The position numbers were made by a program, and so were the translations under genes. The notes below the pieces were generated by a model. The model saw only the letters and a list, made by a program, of their open reading frames with translations, had not been told where the DNA came from and did no database searches. Of a DNA stretch of 64,000 nucleotides, positions 57,777 to 64,000 are shown in pieces. Position 1 is the first letter of the stretch; the number at the start of each line of letters is the position of its first letter. The stretch comes from Dermatemys mawii (Eukaryota; Chordata; Testudines; Dermatemydidae), in assembly GCA_007922305.1 (NCBI GenBank), contig ML677334.1, positions 15,215,360 through 15,279,359 on the forward strand, read 5' to 3'.

Positions 57777-58201
57777 CACAGGTGCCAACTTTCCAAAGTG
57801 TGAGGAGGTGCTCAGCTCCCGGATCTGACCCAGACCCTGCCCCCCACTCCACCCCTTCCCTCGAGGCCACATCCTGCCCCTCCTCTTCCCATCCCACTTC
57901 TTCCCACCCCTGATCCACCTTCACTCCACCTCTTCCTACCTAGTTCCGCCCCCTCCCCTAACCGTGCCACATCCTCACTCCTCTGCACTCCCTCCCTGCT
58001 TTCTGCACACTGCGAAACAGCTGTTCGCGGTGGGCAGGAGGGATGGAAAGGCACTGATCTGTGGGACCCACTCATGGGTTGGAGGCAGCAGGGTGAGGGT
58101 GGGGGTAACTGTTGTGAAGGGCTGCCAGTGGGTGCTCAGCATCCACCATTTCCCCCTGTGAGTGTTCCAGTTTCGGAGCACCCACAGAGTCAGTGCTTAT
58201 G
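57777..58201. repeat. hAT-type MITE, GC-rich, with 8-bp target duplication
   Basis: The left end CACAGGTGCCAACTT and the right end, complemented, CATAAGCACTGACTC are imperfect inverted repeats. ATTGACCA at 57769-57776 and GTTGACCA at 58202-58209 are the target duplication (7 of 8 match). The C-rich interior explains the open frames on both strands; no protein is encoded. Confidence 0.8.
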
Positions 58202-58209
58202 GTTGACCA

Positions 58210-60118
58210 GATTGTAGCCTTGCCTTATACAGGCATAGGCATAAGGGGAAGAGACTGTGGAATGTGTACACCTCCCTAAATGCAGAAGGCACACAATAGC
58301 TCTATGGGAGAAGTGCAAAGGAATTGAAACATTTTTTTTTAACCTTGTTACTAGTCCTCTGTTACGTTTTATTTAACTTATTCTGCAGGATATTTTCAAG
58401 ACCTCGTGCTTCTTTTAGTTGTTATCTGAAGGCCTGATTTCCTCATTTTGTCTTTTTAATTTTCTCAGCCTGCTTATAATGCAGATAGTAAAGCCTTCAG
58501 TGTGAAACTGCATAATGTAATCTGTGATTGTCAGCATCTTTTTCTAATTCACTTTGTTGATGTCCTGCATTAGAAACTTTTCCCTATGTACAATGAGATT
58601 AGTTCATCAGAAGTTTCTCTCATTCCTTGAGACTCCCAGGTTGTGGAACATTTCTTTGGTAGGTGTCAAGTTCTCAGCACTTTTGCAGATTTGTGTTGGC
58701 TTTCTGTGAAGTTTAAGCCAGATGAAATTTACATTGAATCAGGTCCTTGGAGATCAGGAATTATTCTGCACATTTTAATACCATAGATCACAGATCAGTA
58801 ACACAAGCGCTTAGGGTAACTGTCTCTAGCCTGATTTACTAATGGTGTTTTGTCTCTTATTACATAGTGTTTGTGAGCCTGTTTTGCCTGACTCATCTGG
58901 AATGTCACCTTTAGAAAATATAAATTAAGGATTCTTTGAGGGAATGCAGAGAATAACACTGTCAAAATCAGGGAAAACTGAAGAATAAAAAAAATTAGCT
59001 ATTGTAACTCAGAAGAGCTCCATCAGTCTATGCTGATTTACAACAACTAGGAATCAGGCCATAAGAAGAAAGAAGAGAGGAAGAATGTCTTAGGTGAGCA
59101 GTCAATGACCATCACATTATCTTTTCACTTGCACATTCTAAAAATATTTGTAAATAGCAGAAACAATTTGAAACAATTTCAAAAAGTCTTGTTAGAAGTA
59201 TGTTGGCAATAATTGTTATAGAAAGTAAAAACGTATTATGCAGGTACTCATCTGGTGAAATTTTCAAAGGTCCAGTGACTCCAAGTGAGCTACAACAATT
59301 TATATCGGATGAGGATCTGGCTCAGTATATCCAGGGTTCTCAAGCTAGTTCAAATTAATTAAAATTGCCTTGACGATGCTGTGATTTGTCTTTCTTTAAA
59401 TTATCCTATGGTACTATTCTTTATCTCTTTTCCATGTAGGAAAGATATCCTTTGTTAAGAGGGGAGCATAATTATATAGTTTATTAGGCTTCCTGAAATT
59501 TTAAGTCATTGTTGTGGCTCCAAATCTAGTTAGAAAATAATTGTCACTCCTGCTAACTAAGGCGAACCAAACTTAATGGGAATCTATATGAGCTGTTACA
59601 CTGATCATGCCACGCACAGATCTTTTTTTTATTTTTTGTTTTCTTCTTCTTCCGGACAGAACAGGTTTGAGCACATCCTGAGCCTCTTGCTTATGTATCA
59701 TTCCTTCTGCACTCCATTTTCATTATTTTAAATTAAGACTGTGTAATTTTATAAAATGAATAAAGAACACAATGTGGAGTGAAGGGACTGTGGAGGAGGC
59801 TTTGAGAATAAGGAAGCAAGGAGAAAGATGGGTCTGGGCTCAATAACTGGATTCCTCAGCATATTTGTCCCTTTTCAGTAGCAGTGATGTACTGTTCAGC
59901 ATGATCTGTGCATTCTATGAAACTGTATGTAGTCTCATCCACAGACTTGCTGCAAGATCTAACTGATTCATCTATGGCTGAAACCATAGAATTCACAAAA
60001 TAATATGTTTTTTCACCCCCTGCATTCTCTTCTGCCCCAAATTCACATTCAATTATTTCTGTTGTTAAATAGATAGTATAAAATATTCATTGTTTTTCAA
60101 TAATTAGTTGTATATACT
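58210..60118. other. AT-rich DNA; possible conserved non-coding stretch
   Basis: No gene recognised. A hairpin-repeat fragment lies near 59265-59330 (GAGGATCTGGCTC). The interval 58410-58690 matches no repeat that I know and could be a conserved non-coding element; this is a guess. Confidence 0.35.
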
Positions 60119-61233
60119 TGTCACACTCTCGATGGAATGCCCAATAACTCCTATATTCATCATTTGTACGTAATTGTGATATTTCATATAAAGCATGCCA
60201 TGTAAGGTATGATGGGAAAGGTTATGATCTGCTGAAAGCCATTTTTCTATCTAAATATGTATATTATTAGTGAATGATGAGATTGTGTTGTATGATTGTC
60301 ACTAAAATATACTATAAATTGGCGAATCACCCAGATATTAGATCTCCAGAGACAACGACAAGGGAGGTAATCAATGCCCAGACAGGTGTCAAACAACCAT
60401 CAACAGTCATTGTTCGGCACGGAAATTACAATTCAATGACTTACTTGCATAAGGCCACAGGGGAATTGCTTAACCTTGCCTGGAGATTCAACAGTGCTCA
60501 TTAGACATGCCCAGACTTGTGTTCTCCTAGTAGGTGGATATAAAATAGAGAAGAGAGGCTACATAGTTGTCCTAGTCTCCTCCCCTGTCCATGCTGAAGG
60601 CAATGAGAATGCTGGAGTTAGAGGTGAGGGAGAACCTGTATATGAAAGACTGTAACCAGCTCTCAGTAACAAGTAGGGTGAGAAAAACTGCTTAGTCCAG
60701 ATATTGCCTAGTATAATAAGGTTGAGAATTTATGCTGTGTGATTATCTTTTATTTTCCTTTGGCAGCTCTGACTTTTGCCTATCCCTTATAGTTACTCAC
60801 ATGCTATCTTTTGTAATCAATATTTTCATGTTTATGCTAACTAGTGAGTTTGACTGAAGTGCTTGGTAAATCTGTTCAGGTTACAAAAGGTGATGTATCC
60901 AATTTCCATTGATGAAGTGCTGAATCAATTTTACCTGCATTGCACAGCAAAAGGAGTTGAGAAGTGCAAGACAGTATATTCCTGTGATAGAAGGCTGGGA
61001 GCTGGGGGAGGGGGAGGGATTTGGCTGGTGCTTCTCTCTCTGATTCATGAATGGCTCTGGGAGCATTCCTGCAATCTAGCTGAATGTTCAGATCCACATG
61101 TAGTTGTACTGAGTGGTAAGAGCACCTTGCGGGGTTTACTGCTTGTCACTAGTAAGGCATTGTGAGAGACAACCTAGATTAGTGAGTTAAGGTGGCACAG
61201 CAGTCCCAGGATGCAGCCCGGGATTCCCTCACA
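60119..61233 (+). mobile_element. Solo LTR, 1,115 bp, 5-bp target duplication
   Basis: It starts TGTCACACTCTCGATGGAAT and ends GGGATTCCCTCACA. ATACT flanks it at 60114-60118 and 61234-61238. A TATA box (GGATATAAAATAGAG, about 60536-60550) marks the plus orientation. No internal retroviral genes are present. The 76- and 100-codon frames inside have no viral or host motifs. Confidence 0.8.
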
Positions 61234-61238
61234 ATACT

Positions 61239-62170
61239 GTTTTATAGTATATGGTCGATAGCAGAGTCAGTATTGCTTTTTTAAAACTTAACTTTGTCAT
61301 ATCTTGAGTGAAATGTTGGCTCTGCCAATGTGAACAGGAATTTGGCCACTGATTTCAGTGGGGTTAGCCCTTGATTTTTTTATTCAAACTGTGTGACCTT
61401 AACATTGCATTAACACAGTATCATACATAGTGCATGTGTCTATGTGTGGATGCACAAACATATGGACTACCAATAAGAACAAAAATAAGATATTTATGAT
61501 GGCCTAATTTTTAATATAATCTGTTTGAGTGGGAAATATAAAAAGGTGCATATTAAAAATAGATAAACAGGAAGTTATTTGCATAAAAATGTTAGCCTCT
61601 GAAGGACACAACTAATACATAAAAGGCTTAGTTTTTTCCTCTTGTTTCTGATAATGCAGATTGTATGAGTGATACATTTGACTTTGCATTGAAATACTGT
61701 AAGGCTTAATCAAAGGATGTCTTTTTCGTAAGAGGCTTGTCCCTCAAGATATGTTGCAAAAGAAACTTTGTAAATGATACTTCATTTGATTTGGACAGGA
61801 CATTTATTCTCTTGGATTTTACTCTGCTGGAAAGAAAGTGATGAATTAAACAGAATATATGCATACTTGCTAACTGTGTTATTAATACGTACATGGGATA
61901 GTCCATCATCTCCACATTTAAAAGGAGATAGAAGAGAGTTGTCTGCCTCAAAGCATAATTCTGATTTGCAGAGTCAGGTCAATCAGGTAATGTGCTTTTT
62001 TCCCCCTGAACCTGTCACTAAAGTAATAATTTGCTTTGGACAATATGTAAAATATAAAATAAATATTTTCCAAACTATTGTAACCCTTTGTTGAGTGTAA
62101 TTAGACACATACATATGGATATGGAGGTGGAAGTTAAATCCTAGCGAGGAAAATAGAAAGCAACAGCATC
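61239..62170. other. Unassigned DNA
   Basis: No gene or clear repeat recognised. Confidence 0.4.
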
Positions 62171-62175
62171 TCCAT

Positions 62176-62335
62176 TAAATGAAGTGTAAAAATATAATTA
62201 GGAAGGCCAAAAAAGAATTTGAAGAACAGTTAATTAAAGACTCAAAAAGTCATTGTCCACTGTCGGTAGACAGGATACTGGGATGGATGGACCTTTGATC
62301 TGACCCATTATGGCCATTCTTATTTTCTTAGGAAT
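62176..62335 (+). repeat. Internally deleted CR1 fragment
   Basis: AGGAAGGCCAAAAAAGAATT and GAACAGTTAATTAAAGACTC correspond to the CR1 ORF2 linker. At about 62254 this joins directly to the CR1 3' tail (GGTAGACAGGATACTGGGAT ... GACCCATTATGGCCATTC), so nearly all of the reverse transcriptase is deleted. Confidence 0.65.
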
Positions 62336-62374
62336 GGTGCATAGTAATTAAGGGTCAGGTTTTAATCTCTTTTC

Positions 62375-62705
62375 TTTAGATGGCTCTCCCTGGGCTTTCT
62401 ACAGCAAGGGCTGATGTGACTGTCCCCGGGGTCTCTCCAGCAGAGGCTGGTGTGGTTGTCCCCGGGGGCCACATGAGAAAGGCTGGCTCCAGGCACCAGC
62501 CCACCGAGCACGTGCTTGGGGTGGCGCCTTCTAAGGGGTGGCAATCTCAGGGCAGCGGGGCGGCTCTCAGAGTGTTTTTTTTTCCCTTGGGGCAGCAAAA
62601 AAATTAGAGGTGGCCCTGCACCTGAGCAACTGGCCCCAGAGCAAGCTGGTTGGGCGGCCCTGAGGACAGCCACACTGGTCCCTGCAAATGTCATGGAAAG
62701 TCACA
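62375..62705. repeat. GC-rich repeat-like segment
   Basis: GGCTCCAGGCACCAGCCCAC near 62485 and GTGCTTGGGGTGGCGCC belong to a dispersed turtle repeat I remember but cannot name. It includes an imperfect doubling of TGTCCCCGGGG (62421 and 62457). Confidence 0.4.
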
Positions 62706-64000
62706 GAGCCCTAGCCATCATTCTTTGTTTAAGATAGTTGTTAAAAATCATTAACTCCATTGTGGAATTAGACAGCTGAAATGACAGCAACCTCCATCCA
62801 AAACACAGACTCATATCATTGTCCAAAACAAAGGCATATGAGAGCAGCGTGTTTTTGCTGGGTATAATTTTGAGTTGAGACACGAAAGCAGAAGAAACCC
62901 ACATAAACAGACACAGAGAAGAAACAGAAAGCCTAATGCTGCCTTAACAATCAGGGAATGTGGCCCTGAGAAAAGGCCAGAGAAAGAGCATTTGGGCTGA
63001 GTGCTGGCTGAAGGTGGCTTGGAGCTGTGAACAAGGAAACTCCTGTGTTAAGGGAAACAGGACTTTGTACATTGCTTGTAAGTAAACAGAATTGCATCAG
63101 AGATACCTCACTCCATCATCAATTTCTCCTCTTAAAACTTACAATATGCAGGGCCCCAGACTTTGGTGAACCACTTGGGTACAAAGGGGCAACACTAATG
63201 AAATGTACCAAACATACATATCATAATTCCATAGGGAATGACATAGTCAAATATATTTGAACTCCCTCTCATCCCTGTAGGCTGCATTATTGGTGACACA
63301 GTGAAGCTATACTCTTTGTGCATCTAAAAAGCAGGGAGCATTTTGGATGCACAAAGAATTTAGGAGTGGGCCCTAAGAAGAAACATTAGACCTCAGGTAC
63401 TGAGCCATATACATTTAATTAATTACACTTGCTACTGGATGTGGTACACTGGGACATTAATAGGTGTTACCTTAATCCAGTTGCACTGAATTTGCTACCA
63501 TACCATTACGTGTGAAACAAAAAACAATCAGTTTTAAAGTAAGTTAAAGTAAAGCTGATGTGCTACTGTGCTTAGCACAGCAATGTTTCTATAATTTTTT
63601 TGCCAGATGGTGGTTATCCCAAAGGGAAGGAATAAAAAAACAGTATATAATATTTTCCATCTAGTGCACTCTACAGCATCTAAAATGAGCAGTTGGTTGG
63701 CAGAAGCTGCAGTAGGAAAACCTGTCGTTTGTCCTCCCTTTTCACCATCTGTTTTTTCAAAGGTGAAATACCATTCCATACATGGGAAATAATAATGTTT
63801 TGTGTTTAGTGAAAACTACCTACACGGGAATGTCCTTTGACTGAGAAAGTGTAGGCTACATTTAGGGAGATGGTGGAAAGAGTGGGAAAAATGGCTTCAA
63901 GACTCCTTTTGAAACCAAGATCCTGGGGCTGCCATGTTGGCTTAGATCCTGACCACAAGTTAAACAAGCCTTCATGCTGCTCTAACATATGAATGCTACC
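62706..64000. other. Unassigned DNA to the window end
   Basis: No gene, RNA or named repeat recognised. Short frames overlap on both strands. Confidence 0.4.

Noticed and set aside
57812..58181. Gly/Arg-rich and Pro-rich frames on both strands
   Set aside because: They fall within a C-rich hAT MITE with a target duplication and have no coding features.
60274..61165. Frames of 76 and 100 codons within the 60-kb LTR
   Set aside because: LTRs are non-coding and these frames show no retroviral or accessory-protein motif.
1..64000. CRISPR arrays, operons, bacterial-type promoters or terminators
   Set aside because: The window is vertebrate DNA; no regularly spaced direct repeats or prokaryotic gene organisation are present.

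Overview
This is vertebrate nuclear DNA, most likely from a cryptodiran turtle. It is AT-rich and repeat-dense, with MIR/CORE-SINEs, several CR1 LINE fragments, a tRNA-headed SINE of the turtle Cry type with a CR1-like tail (35.34-35.53 kb), and the SINE-like repeat that opens with CAGAGGGGTAGCCGTGTTAG. The species call rests on my recollection of these families. I see no host protein-coding exon I can defend and no functional RNA gene. The one recognisable host-gene sequence is a dead processed copy of RPL18A (26.4-26.7 kb). The window reads as intergenic or deep-intronic DNA shaped by transposons.

Layout. 1.7-4.7 kb: an old, decayed PIF/Harbinger transposon carrying a two-exon Myb/SANT-like gene, hit by a SINE and cut at its far end by an LTR-like sequence. 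6.3-7.3 kb: another LTR-like block. 9.8-12.2 kb: an intronless multi-copy 'cysteine-cluster' element whose roughly 564-codon reading frame is broken by one extra base. 12.8-14.3 kb: MIR and an LTR-like block with a small SINE inside. 21.4-22.6 kb: a palindromic SINE dimer and a CR1 tail. 23-23.6 kb: an isolated GC-rich block. 29.2-34.3 kb: LTR-like DNA, a MIR, and one CR1 inserted inside another CR1 of opposite orientation. 37.9-38.3 kb and 47.9-48.2 kb: two copies of one hAT-type MITE. 41-42.1 kb: a truncated CR1 with reverse-transcriptase remnants. 43.4-44.0 kb and 60.1-61.2 kb: two solo LTRs with target-site duplications. 45.1-45.4 kb and 57.0-57.3 kb: two copies of an unrecognised repeat, one with its 5' part inverted. 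49.13-53.39 kb: a nearly complete Harbinger transposon lying between two ~295-bp inverted-repeat arms.

The most interesting object is the 4,259-bp Harbinger element at 49134-53392, flanked by a TAA target duplication. It encodes a DDE transposase with all catalytic residues (plus strand, one upstream nonsense codon) and a two-exon Myb/SANT-like DNA-binding partner (minus strand, one frameshift). Inside the Myb intron, on the opposite strand, lies a third reading frame that ends in a stop followed 27 bases later by AATAAA. The old Harbinger copy at 1.7-4.7 kb keeps a recognisable translation of the same third protein at the same intronic, antisense position. Two strongly diverged copies conserving one frame suggest that this transposon lineage carries a third gene that, as far as I know, has not been described. 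In known Harbinger systems the transposase cuts and joins, and the Myb-like protein helps nuclear import and end recognition; the role of the third protein is unknown.
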